Assembly (NCBI GenBank): GCA_012845835.1 | Contig: JABAKD010000021.1 | Coordinates: 6,293,386 to 6,357,385, forward strand | DNA: 64,000 bases | DNA from: Undaria pinnatifida | Taxonomy: Eukaryota; Sar; Phaeophyceae; Laminariales; Alariaceae | Reading direction: 5' to 3' | Part shown: positions 1 through 9,036 of the stretch, piece by piece | How positions within the stretch are numbered: position 1 is the stretch's first letter | Layout of the letters: every line of letters starts with the position of its first letter | The notes under the pieces: generated by a model | What the model saw: only the letters and a program-made list of their open reading frames with translations | Databases searched by the model: none | Told to the model about the DNA's origin: nothing | Program-made: the position numbers and the translations under genes

Positions 1-215
1 TTCGTATGATAAGGTTGGCGTTTTATATTCGGGAGAGTTAGGAAGTAGATCGGAGGCACGTGCCTCTGATCTCAGAAGCTATCCCGGGCTCCGGTGGAAA
101 CGAATAAAGCTATACCTCCACGAAGAAACGAAAGTGAGTACTATCCGAGGACCTGCTCAATTAATTGGCAGACCTGCAGGGGGCACTCTGTGTCCCCCAC
201 CTTTAATTTAACATG
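1..215 (+). repeat. 5' LTR of copy 1, truncated by window edge
   Basis: Aligns throughout to the 3' LTR at about 8830-9036 and to the reverse complement of 61385-61590. About 70 bp of the LTR start lies outside the window. Shared blocks include a GATCxGAGGCACGTGCCTC segment with a palindromic GAGGCACGTGCCTC core, and the CAGACCTGCAG block before the end. By eye it is closer to the LTR of copy 2 than to its own 3' LTR. Confidence 0.88.
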
Positions 216-236
216 TGTCGTCGACGAGCTTGATAT
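216..236 (+). other. Primer-binding region of copy 1
   Basis: Immediately follows the LTR end. Here it reads TGTCGTCGACGAGC; the sister element has TGGCGTCGTCTTAAGC at the same place. TGG at the LTR edge fits pairing with a tRNA CCA end, but I could not name the tRNA. The position is inferred from the LTR boundary. Confidence 0.45.
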
Positions 237-433
237 GCTATTGTGGCAGCGTTCCTTCAATCTCTCCGTTTTTTTCTTCGTACGAGCGATTTTGCTTTTG
301 CTTTCCATCGAGCCCACAGCCCCTGTTCCTTCTCGGGTGGCTTCTCAATGGAGGGAGCGCCCTTCCTCCTCCAACGGCGACCACAACAACAGTGAGATGG
401 CAGGGGCCACTCCTGTTGGTCGCCGGGCACGTA

Positions 434-604
434 CCACATGAACGACACCTTTCAAGTACGTGCGCACGACACTGCTCTGCGGAGCACACTCCTCGTCTCG
501 AATTTTAGTCTCTCCTGTTGGTTGCTCACCACACAGAGGACACCTTCCGAGTACGTGCGGACGACACTGCTCTTCGGAGCACACTCCTCGTCCCGACCTT
601 TGGT
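434..604 (+). repeat. 95-bp direct duplication in the leader
   Basis: Two adjacent units, recognisable by ACGTGCxxACGACACTGCTC at about 458 and 553, followed by GGAGCACACTCCTCGT in each. The same two-unit arrangement is present in the sister element near 61000-61170 (-), so the duplication predates both insertions. Confidence 0.8.
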
Positions 605-2384
605 CGCATCAGTTCACCGCAGCCGGTCAAACACCACTCCGCAGTAGAACTGCCCGAGCCCCACCCATCAGACTTGTTTGCTCCGCGCTCTGCCAGGATG
701 TTGCACAGCACATCTCCGCGAGATGCCAGCACAAGCCCCAAGATCGGCCATCGACTTGTACTTTTTATTTTGCGTTTTGGGGCTCGGAGGCATATGCACG
801 ACACGCCACGGACAAGCATACTAGAATCAACCCTTCCAATGACCTTCGACGGGGACTTCGCTTGCTGAGAGAGCCCATCGACCAGCATACACCTTTGCTG
901 TCGGAGCCAGACCGCCCTTCGTGGGACCCCCTTGGACTACGGGCACCGTGCTCTAGTAGCTCATGTCGAGGCTCCTTCCTTGTGATCTACCTGGGAAGGA
1001 ACAGGCGGTGCTCGTGGAATGTTTCGGCGTTTGCGTTTGGCGAACATTCCAGTACACGCGTTATCGTATGGGTTTCAGTACATACGTCGATCCGTCTTGT
1101 GCGTCGTACAAACAGCTGCTTCCTTTCTGCCGAAATTAGTACTGCTACTAATTTGACGCACCTAAGACCCCTCTCCGATCTTTGTCGATCAACAGCGTTC
1201 CACTACTGCTGTGCGTCGCGTAGCTTCAACCACCATCATCTTTGCAGAGGTACCAACAACAGTGCAGCACAATGGGATCGCTGTCAATGCCTGCCATATA
1301 CCGCCGGATTCTCTGCTGTAGAAGTCACTGTACAGCAGCCAAGCCGCCTACTTTGCTCCTGCCCATCCACCACATAGCTCGGCCCTTCACTGCCCCAGCG
1401 TCCACAGTTACAGCACCGCAGCTCTGACACCCTCCGTTGCTGTGCGAGTGCTCCTTGCAAGTTTAGTTCGAAAAGTTTTTTTTTTCGTCCTGGCCCCCCC
1501 GTGACTAGGGCTTGAACCTAGTGAACGCTGAAACTCTGTGCTGGCTTTTTTGGGCAAGGCTGTTGGTGTGTACGATGCCCTATTTTCCACCATTCATGGG
1601 TACGCGGGGACTATAATACCACTTTCCGTGTATGCACAGCTGTGACAGTGCGGCACTCTGCACTGCTGTCAACGTAACTGTCCCTTTGTCGGTGGGAGTG
1701 GGTACGGATTTGTTTTTCCAGCTGTCCGGGAGTTTGGCCGTCTTCCTGCCGGTAAAGCCTCTGGGATAAATGCTGCAACTGTTTTTGGCAGCTGTCACGC
1801 CGGGTATTGCCAGTTGAAATGCGGTTTACAGTTGGCGGAGATGCTGAGAACTATACTACTGTGGGCGCAAACGCTGCCTTTCTGTTGCTGTTGGTACATG
1901 TGCTGCTCTTCACGATAATGCTAGGGTCTAAGCTAGGATTTTTTTTTCTCCTTCTCTGCACATGTTTGGACAGCTACTGCCCGTTACAGAGCGCGTATTA
2001 CACAGTTGGCGGAGATACTGCGCTTCACAGCTTTTAATAGTGCAGTGGAGATCAGCCCGTTTGATGCGGTACCTTTGGGGGCAAACAGCCTTTGTATTCG
2101 ACTGTGGGCGTGCACATTTTTCTACAGCTGGTGTTGGTACTACACTGCCCATCTTGGTGCGGTTGAAATTGCCGTTACCTGTTAACACAGCAGTGATACT
2201 GCAGCAATCAGCACTACTGTAGGCGCGACCGTGGGGGCAGATGCTGCCCGTTTTTATACGGTTGGCTGCGCGATCCTTCACTGTGCTACCCCCCTCCCCC
2301 CCTACACTACTGTTGGGGCGGATGCTGCCCGTTTTTTGTCATACGGTTGGTGCGCGATCCTCTACCGTTATACGCCCCCCTACA

Positions 2385-3250
2385 CTACACCTAGGTTAAA
2401 TGCTGCCTATTTTGGTGCGATGAGTGTCAGCGTGTTAAGCGACCCTTCACTGTTCTTCCACCCCTACGCTACACCTAGGTTAAATGCTTCCTATTTGATG
2501 CGATGAGTGTCAGCGTGTTGGGTGACCTTTCACTGTGCTTCCACCCCTACACTACACCTAGGATAAATGCTGCCTGTTTTGGTGCGATGAGTGTCAGCGT
2601 GTTGGGCGACTCTTCACTGTGCTTCCACCTCTAGGTTAAATGCTGCCTGTTTTGGTGCGATGAGTGTCAGCGTGTTGGGCGACCCTTCACTGTTCTTCCA
2701 CCCCTACGCTACATCTAGGTTAAATGCTTCCTATTTGGTGCGATGAGTGTCAGCGTGTTGGGTGACCTTTCACTGTGCTTCCACCCCTACACTACACCTA
2801 GGTTAAATGCTGCCTGTTTTGGTGCGATGAGTGTCAGCGTGTTGGGCGACTCTTCACTGTGCTTCCACCCCTACCCTACACCTAGGTTAAATGCTGCCTG
2901 TTTTGGTGCGATGAGTGTCAGCGTTTTGGGCGACCCTTCACTGTGCTTCCACCCCTACACTACACCTAGGTTAAATGGTGCCTGTTTTGGTACGACGAGT
3001 GTCAGCGTGTTGGGCGACCCTTCACTGTGCTGCCCCTCTACGCTACACCTAGGCTAAACGCTGCCTGTTTTGGTGCGGTGAGCGTCGGCGTGTTGGGCGA
3101 ACCTTTATTGTGATAACCCCTACACTGCACCTTGGGTAAATGCTGCCTGTTTTAGTGCGATGAGCGTTAACGTTTTGGGCGACGCTTCTCTGTGCTACCC
3201 CCCGCCGAGGTTAAATGATGCCTGTCTAAATGTGATGGCTGCAGACGTGC
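2385..3250 (+). repeat. Tandem array of about 84-bp units (about 11 copies) in the leader
   Basis: The anchor GATGAGTGTCAGCG recurs at about 2419, 2502, 2586, 2659, 2742, 2826, 2910, 2994, 3077 and 3159, with a decayed unit near 3233. Spacing is mostly 83-84 bp, with two shorter units. 84 bp equals 28 codons, so part of the array stays open as a repeating peptide in one frame (2743-3057). The sister element has only about four or five units near 58570-58930. Confidence 0.9.
2743..3057 (+). CDS. 28-residue-repeat ORF inside the leader array (doubtful)
   Basis: A 104-residue open frame made of 28-residue repeats, each beginning MSVSVLGD, with SLCFHPY and TPRLNAACFGA blocks. The frame is open because the DNA unit length is a multiple of three and contains no stop in this phase; flanking units fall out of frame. 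No family recognised. It may simply be an open satellite. I list it because the in-frame periodicity is exact over several units. Confidence 0.2.
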   Translation: MSVSVLGDLSLCFHPYTTPRLNAACFGAMSVSVLGDSSLCFHPYPTPRLNAACFGAMSVSVLGDPSLCFHPYTTPRLNGACFGTTSVSVLGDPSLCCPSTLHLG

Positions 3251-3642
3251 CTTTACTGTGTTACACCCCCCTGCACTGCCGTTAGCGTCAGTGCTGTCCT
3301 TTTTGGCTGTTTTGACTGCGGTTCGTGCGGGCGTTACCCATATACCCTACGGTCAGACTGGGCTCTGCTCTTATGTTGCGGTTTTGATGGTTGGTACCTT
3401 CTTACTGCTGTACTCCTTTTATGCGGCTAGTTGGCGTGGCTGCTACCATCACTGATGCTGGACGGAGTCGAGGCCCATGCCTTGCTGTTTGCTGAAACAC
3501 AGATATTCCGCTACTTACAGCAGGGACACCACAACAGACATCCGCTTACACAGCTTCTTTACGCGTCGTTCCCATACCGCCACCTTCCCCCACACCCCCT
3601 CCTTCCGCTGCCCTCCATACAGACAACAAGCAATATCTACTA

Positions 3643-4484
3643 GTGAGGAAGCGGGCTACTCGGGGCAGGCTGAGGTCTTCCACGCACCCCAACCTGGATG
3701 CCCACGAGACAGGGAGAGCCCGCTCCAGATGCCGCGACTCAAGACGGGGGGAACCACCGGTGGCGGGCTCCGGTGACGAGACAGAAGACGGAGCACCATA
3801 CCTCCACCCGTTCCAACTAACCAAGAGGGTCGATTCGCCGGTTCGCGCTGAGAAGAAGACGGACCAACCCCCACCGGACTCGGGGGCGTCTCGACGCCAG
3901 TTCTCGCCAGCCCCGGGGGAGCGCCACCAGCTGCACTCCCCCCGCGCTCGACAGGGCACTACCGCCACCACCTGGGTTCTCCGCGCTCGACAGAGCGCCA
4001 CCCACAGAGCTCCCGGGACCGGGGCGCCCATGCCGACCCCTTGGACTTGGCATACGCGGCGGCGCGGGCCCAGCGGGCGCTCGACGATGCCTACCAGACG
4101 ATAGCACGCCGACGTCGGTTTGACGAAGATATCGAGCAGGCGAAGACCGCTGCGCTGGAGGCGTCCCTGGTTGCGAAGAGGGCGCAAGAAGCCCTCGCCC
4201 AATCAGTTGCGTCGGCTGCGGTGGGAGCTATCGCGGCCCCCTTGCCTTCGTTGCGCCCGCAGGGTGTCGCATCCCAGCAACCATTACCCGGGAAAGACGC
4301 CTTGTTCAAGGGCGCCGTCGCGTGCATGGCGTCTGCACCGAGGGCAGACGTCTCCTCAGCGTTGGCAACCGCGGTAGTGGAAACGGTCTGCGCCCTCCTC
4401 CCGGCAGAGTGGCCGGCGTCGCGGCAAGCGGACGTCCTCAGTGGAAGCGGCCTGGGCTCGCGTGAATTGTACGCCCTATGCTAG
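3643..4484 (+). pseudogene. gag: Gag N-terminal and coiled-coil part, frameshifted (copy 1)
   Basis: Two overlapping frames make up the N-terminal half of Gag. The first (3643-4104) is Arg/Ser/Pro-rich and hydrophilic, with blocks such as NLDAHETGRARSR and PDSGASRRQ that are conserved in the sister copy at 57764-58192 (-). The second (4041-4484) has an Ala/Gln/Arg helical stretch, DEDIEQAKTAALEAS, that looks coiled-coil; its counterpart in copy 2 reads DGDIEQAKTAAREVS. The switch between frames indicates at least one indel. The conservation of both blocks in two independent copies is the evidence that they were coding. Confidence 0.65.
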
Positions 4485-5261
4485 ACAGACGAAAGCCGCC
4501 CCGACCCTTGCCCTCGTCAAGGCCCTGCTGATAGCCCACGACGAGGACCCCGACCCTGTCTTTTGGCCGAACCCCGGAGGAAAAGTTGGCAGAACGAAAC
4601 CGGGGAAAATGTCGCGACAGTCACGACCGCGGGGACCGCAACCGTGGGGGTGGCGGCAAAAATGGTGGGGGTGGCGACCACCACCACCGCCGCGGGGGTG
4701 ACAGCGCATCGGGTGTTGGTGTGCCTGAGGGCGCCGCCGAGGAGGCAACTTCGGTCCAACAACCGGGGCAGTTTACCGCAGCTCTGGCAGAAGAATGGCG
4801 CGAGAGGACGTTTAGCGTGGGACGGCTCGTCAACAACCTCCCACTCGTCTTCGTCCTCGAGCATGGACCACAGCGAGGTGGTCGTGGTAGCAAGCAAAAA
4901 GTGTCAAGAGCCATGGCAGGAGGAGCATCTGGGCCTGAGGCTTTCACCCTCCTGTTGCGTCTGCTGATCACGCGCTTCGACGGGATTGACACAGAAGAGG
5001 GCTACACTAAGTTGCATACTTTTGAAATGTGTAACGGCATGCCTTTTTCTAATTTCAGTGGAGTCTCGCGTACTTATGCCGACCGCTACGCGGAGTGAGC
5101 GTGTTTTGTCTCCGGGGACGGACGTGGTGTTGGAAGTGGTTCGGGTGGTGGCGAATGAGCAATTTCCGGCTCTCCTGCCTGCGTTGTACCCTGGTTCGAA
5201 GGCAACCGACCCGCGGCCATACGCCTCGTTGTATGCTATGTGGCGGGCTATTAGTGACTAA
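4441..5261 (+). pseudogene. gag: Gag capsid-like part, frameshifted (copy 1)
   Basis: Three frames tile this region: 4441-4701 (VEAAWARVN, ALVKALLIAHDEDPDPVF), 4586-5098 (FTLLLRLLITRF, GYTKLHTFEMCNGMPF) and 4986-5261 (SERVLSPGTDVVLEVVR, FPALLPALYPGSKATD). Each has an aligned partner in copy 2 (56402-57363, minus strand). The hydrophobic helical blocks separated by short polar linkers fit a retroelement capsid domain. I cannot place it in a named Gag subfamily. A His/Gly-rich insert at about 4680-4710 varies between the copies. Confidence 0.6.
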
Positions 5262-5291
5262 TAAGACACCTGCCGTCAACGGCGAAACATT

Positions 5292-5738
5292 TTGTTTGCT
5301 CTCTCTATTTCTTCGACGGAAGCGCGGTCATGCGCCCTGTCGGGGCCCCGGCTCGCCGATCATGGGCGCGGCCAGGGCCGAGTGCCGTCCCAGTCGCTTT
5401 CGTGGCAGACGGGATCGAGCCATCATTCAACTGCCATGCCCATCGATTATTCATCTCACCCTTGGCTTGACCACACATCGAACTGCTGGCCACTAGAAGA
5501 GCATCATTATGCAGAAGGTTTCGCCGTTAAGGCCTCGTATAAGACAGACGACCCTCCCCTTTGGAGCGGCCTCCTTTCACCTCGCGCTGATGCCCTCCTA
5601 GAAAACCGGGGGCTTTGCCTCAACTGCCACGAAGACAACCATTTCTTCAAGCATTGTAGGCATCCTTTGATTACTGCGAGTGGCTGCTTGAACCCTGAAC
5701 TAGGCCAACTTGGCGACGATGACGCACACCGACGTTGA
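5292..5738 (+). pseudogene. gag: Gag C-terminal part with CCHC zinc knuckle (copy 1)
   Basis: Open frame of 148 residues. The segment coded at 5616-5657 is CLNCHEDNHFFKHC, matching the C-x2-C-x4-H-x4-C knuckle exactly. It is followed by a conserved LNPELGQLGDDDAHRR block. Such a knuckle binds nucleic acid in the nucleocapsid part of retroelement Gag. In copy 2 the same knuckle is coded at 55993-56034 (-). This is the most diagnostic protein motif in the window for copy 1. Confidence 0.8.
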
Positions 5739-6345
5739 CAAACACGCATGGTCTGCTACCCCCGAGACGACAAATCTTCTCGCCCGAACAACCACAAGAA
5801 AAATCGTCACCATCTTTTTGGTCAATCGTCGCCATCTTTCAGGATCAGGGCCAGGTAGACTGTCACAACGATACCACATACACGTCGGATCACCCATGGT
5901 GGTATCCTGCGCTCGCCTTCCTCTTCTGCCCCCGCTCCCGCTCCTCGAATGCGTTTTGGAGCCGCCCACAACCGGGGCGAGAATAAATTTGGGCGCCAAC
6001 CTGGCACATTCCGTAACGGCAATCGACAGCTCGACGGCGGTACGGCACCATTAACAACACTGTCGGGGGGAACCTATTTTGGTTTCAGAAGATGCTCATG
6101 TTCTGTTGCTAGCCTGTCCAGTAACGCAGCACAGATTGCCTCTGTCAAGAGCCCACGGGCTCCTACGATGTTTGCGGGCGATTCTCACGGCGAAGTACCG
6201 GCGGCGGGAACTAGCGCTTCAAGCGTGGTTTCCTCCAGCCACGTAATTTTTTTTCTCTTCTTTCTTTTTCGACGGCGAGAACGCGCGCTTCCAGCGACGT
6301 TCCCCTCGGTCATGGTCTGAGTTCGGCAACGGAAACCGCGCTTCC
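5739..6345 (+). pseudogene. Basic post-knuckle Gag tail and linker (copy 1)
   Basis: After the knuckle, one frame reads Arg/Asn/His-rich sequence (for example RMRFGAAHNRGENKFGRQPG), broken by a stop near 5860. It ends in RQLDGGTAPLTTLSG, which is shared with copy 2 near 55570-55620 (-). No retroviral-type protease active site (DTG/DSG followed by hydrophobics) could be found where it would be expected. Function beyond a basic, probably RNA-binding tail is not inferred. Confidence 0.45.
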
Positions 6346-6349
6346 GGCG

Positions 6350-6990
6350 TTGTTTTCCTCAGCCGCGGCATACACTCAGCAATGGGGGTACGCGATCCAA
6401 ACGCCGCCCCCATCAACCATGGCACGGGAGCCTGCGCTTTGCGCGCTCCCCCCCCAGGCACGCGCCGCGCAACAATATATCTGCGTCGACGGCGCGTCGC
6501 CTTTTTACGCGTATGTGTTCATCCCCCCTCTCCCCGACCAGGCGGTGGCGGTCGGTTTGGGGTGTGGGACGGTCGACCCTCGATACACTTTTGCTGACCA
6601 CGAGGTGGCGGTCGATTTGAGGTGTGGGAAGGCCAACACTAAAACACCGAGATCTTTTGCGAGGCTCGATCCGGTGTTTGCTCGCGATAAGAGCGGGCGC
6701 TCTGTCCTTTTTTCCATCAAGGAGGAGTCGATAAGAATAGTTACCTCGTCTCCCTTCTCCAAGAGACATAACGGAAGAGAGCTTCTTCGGGTAAAAATAT
6801 TATTGTCTTGCCCGAGACCCGCTCCAGAAGACGCCCACAGGGTCTACGGACCCTGCTTCGTCTTTTAACACGCTAACCCACGTGTTTCAGGCTACGTCTG
6901 CCCCAGTGGCACAGGAAGAAGATCCGACACTGCGCGACGGGCCCGTGGCGACTCCACGGCCTCCAGCCTGATCAGCTGGACGCTATTCCC
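6350..6990 (+). pseudogene. Unidentified conserved internal segment (copy 1)
   Basis: A 172-residue open frame (6350-6868) contains a short internal repeat, AVAVGLGCGTVDP then EVAVDLRCGKANT, followed by PRSFARLDPVFARDKSGRS. Copy 2 has the aligned partner at 54876-55097 (-) with PRSFARLDPVFARDNSGRS. The block sits where protease or reverse transcriptase would be expected but matches neither. Conservation in two copies suggests former coding function. Family unknown. Confidence 0.45.
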
Positions 6991-6999
6991 GTAAAATTT

Positions 7000-7645
7000 C
7001 GGATAAATCGCGCCTCTCGTCAAGCAGAAACAGCTCAGAGCCCCTGCCCCTTCGGGCGCAGTTAGAGCAGTTTTCTTGCGATTATACGCCGAAAAGCAAA
7101 GAGGCCACGACGCGAGAAACCGTGGGATCGGACTCGCGTCGTGCTCCCGAGGCCTGGTGTTTCTGAGGGGGACACTACAGGCCCAAAGAGCCGAGGACTG
7201 GTGTTCCCAGACGGGGACATTACAGACCCAAATGTCCAACGAGGCTACCGACGGGTTGGCACCGTCGGTGTTGGACTCTCTTTCGGGTGTAATGAGGGCG
7301 GCGTCTTACGAGTTTCCGCCAGCGAATGAGGAGGACCCGAGGCGAGAAACCCGAGGTTCGGACTCGCACGTTGCTCCCGAGGCTTTGTGCTCCCGCAAGA
7401 GGACGTTACAGCCCCAAATAGCCGAGGACTGGTGTTTCCAGAAAGGGACATTGCAGACCCACCAATGTCCAACGAGGCTACCGACGGGTTTGCACCGTCG
7501 GTTTTTGCCATTTTTCGGGCGCAGTTAGAGCGTATTCTTGCGCTTTTCCGCCAACAAGCGAAGAAAGACCAGAGGCGAGATACAACGGATTCGGATTCGC
7601 GTCGTGCTCCCGAGGCCTGGTGGGGACGTTGCAGGCCCAAATTTC
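7000..7645 (+). repeat. Tandem repeat of 233-bp period between gag and integrase (copy 1)
   Basis: Anchors ATGTCCAACGAGGCTACC start at 7232 and 7465, exactly 233 bp apart; a partial unit precedes the first anchor. The units translate to blocks such as MSNEATDGLAPSVLD, EEDPRRETxGSDS and AEDWCxQxGTLQT. Since 233 is not divisible by three, successive units fall in different frames. Copy 2 has anchors at 54192 and 54425 (-), again 233 bp apart. The array replaces the place of reverse transcriptase in a normal gypsy element. Confidence 0.85.
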
Positions 7646-7948
7646 AACACGGCTTTTGACCCTTCTCTCGAATACTCCACAGCCAAGGTGGTGATATTCT
7701 GGCAGCCCCCATCCTATTTTCCACCGTGGTCCCCTTCGTCGTTTGCCGTGGACGACGTACCCTATTCTTGCGCGGAGCAGGACATGATGGCCGAAAAGAC
7801 CAAGTTTTTGCAAGACCATCGAGCAGTGGGGCTCATTATGTCGTCGCCTCGTCCAAGCACACGCAAACGCGTCGGTCGAGGTGTGCACAACTTTGACTCT
7901 GCTGTTGGGGACAGGGAGAAGCAAAACGCCGTCACCGCTCATCGATAG
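7646..7948 (+). pseudogene. pol: Integrase C-terminal remnant (copy 1)
   Basis: The segment NTAFDPSLEYSTAKVVIFWQ aligns with the same segment of copy 2, which there leads into the integrase catalytic core. Here the core is missing and the sequence jumps to AEQDMMAEKTKFLQD followed, in another frame, by AHYVVASSKHTQTRRS, the pattern seen downstream of the catalytic core in gypsy integrases. An internal deletion of roughly 200 bp relative to copy 2 is inferred. Catalytic residues are absent. Confidence 0.55.
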
Positions 7949-8761
7949 TTCTCCACTTTTGGGGTCATGAGGTTTGTGTCTTTGTTTTCGGGTTGTTTCG
8001 TAGTTTCCTGAACGTCTTCGTCAGGTTTTGGGGTGGTTCTTCCTTTTTTTTTTCAAATTTTGTTCTGCCGAACCCCCTGCTCGGTGCCGGGCTAGGGTTC
8101 GGGTGAAACGCCGCTATCTGATTCGCAGGACTGTCGCTTTTTCGTCGTTGTTCGAAATCGCCCTAACGACGCCCTTCTCAGCCCAGAGCCGGGGGGCGAC
8201 CGGGGTACCCTGTTTGCGCGTAACGAGGTACACACAGAGCTATGTACGGATCTGTGTGTCATCCTTTATCATTTCGTGTGTTTTTTCTACTTCGATTTTT
8301 TCGGAAAAACAATTTCCGTCCTCGCGGGGCTGTAGGTGTTGCCACCTTCATCACGGTTATTTGTCGTTTCCTCGTGTAACCCCCCGCCATGCCGATGGCC
8401 TGCGGGAAGTTTTAGCGTGATTTCTCCATTGCATTTGCGCCCGTGTTCCCCTTCATAATGACGAGAGCTCACTGCGCCATAGTTCCTTTGCTATTGTTGG
8501 TTTAAGGTAGAGCCTTTCCTGCCCTCCCCCCGCCACAACGGTGATATGCGGCAGGTTATCGATGGGCGGAATTTGCCTTTTACGGTCTATGTTTCCTTCA
8601 ATTGTCTTTTTTTGCGTGTTCCTGGCTCCATACCCAGACCGTTAGAGGTGTGGGAGTGGGTTTTGAAGAGCCGCATCTTTGACTCATGATCTAGTTGGCA
8701 GAACGTGAGTCTCCCCGAATGTCCCAAATTTCTGCACATGCGGCTCATCAGGGTGGGCTAG
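7949..8761 (+). other. 3' untranslated part of copy 1 with candidate polypurine tract
   Basis: No conserved coding block was seen; the 130-residue frame at 8028-8420 has no recognisable family. Immediately before the 3' LTR is the purine-rich stretch CAGGGTGGGCTAG (about 8749-8761), a plausible plus-strand priming site. Confidence 0.5.
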
Positions 8762-9036
8762 TGTTAAGATACGGCCTCGAAAGGCCTGTTGTTTTCCTCG
8801 GGAATTTGGTTCATTTGGATGGATTTTGTATGGTAAGGTTGGCTTCATATATTCGGGAATGCTGGGAAATACATCGGAGGCACTTGCCTCCGATTTTAGA
8901 TATCATCCGAGGCTTTGGTAGAGTCGAATACAGCTACCACTCCACGAAGGCAAAAAAGGTGAATACTCTCCTAGGACCAGCTCAATTGCCCGACCTGCAG
9001 GGGACACTATGTGTCTCCACTCTACAACCTAACACA
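8762..9036 (+). repeat. 3' LTR of copy 1
   Basis: Starts TGTTAAGATACGG and ends CTAACACA, giving TGT/ACA termini, 275 bp. It aligns with the partial LTR at 1-215 and with the LTR at 61385-61655 (-). Identity to the 5' LTR is visibly low, roughly three quarters, so the insertion is old or the element is a mosaic. No target duplication can be checked because the other flank is outside the window. Confidence 0.85.

Larger units (their letters stand above)
216..3600 (+). other. Long leader of LTR copy 1
   Basis: Region between LTR and gag, about 3.4 kb, with only short open frames. It aligns over most of its length with the leader of copy 2 (58.4-61.4 kb, minus strand), for example 1800-2040 with 59500-59760, and 3270-3460 with 58350-58560. 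It contains the 95-bp duplication and the 84-bp array. A 305-residue frame at 460-1377 is open by chance over the first repeat and resembles no known protein; I do not call it a gene. Confidence 0.7.
1..9036 (+). mobile_element. LTR retrotransposon copy 1 (Ty3/gypsy-type, non-autonomous)
   Basis: Bounded by related LTRs at the window start (partial) and at 8762-9036. Order: LTR, primer-binding region, leader of about 3.4 kb, decayed gag with CCHC knuckle at 5616-5657, basic gag tail, unidentified conserved segment, 233-bp-period tandem repeat, integrase C-terminal remnant, 3' untranslated region, purine-rich tract, LTR. The gypsy assignment rests on the Gag knuckle and on the integrase core seen in the sister copy at 53.6-61.7 kb. 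No protease DTG/DSG, reverse transcriptase or RNase H motif could be found in any frame. All frames carry frameshifts and stops, so this copy is dead as a protein source. Confidence 0.85.

Noticed and set aside
460-1377. 305-residue ORF in the leader of LTR copy 1
   Set aside because: Lies in the non-coding leader, overlaps the 95-bp duplication, has no recognisable domain, and the aligned region of copy 2 does not keep the same single frame.
3546-4202. 218-residue minus-strand ORF opposite gag
   Set aside because: GC-rich antisense shadow of the Arg-rich Gag N-terminus.
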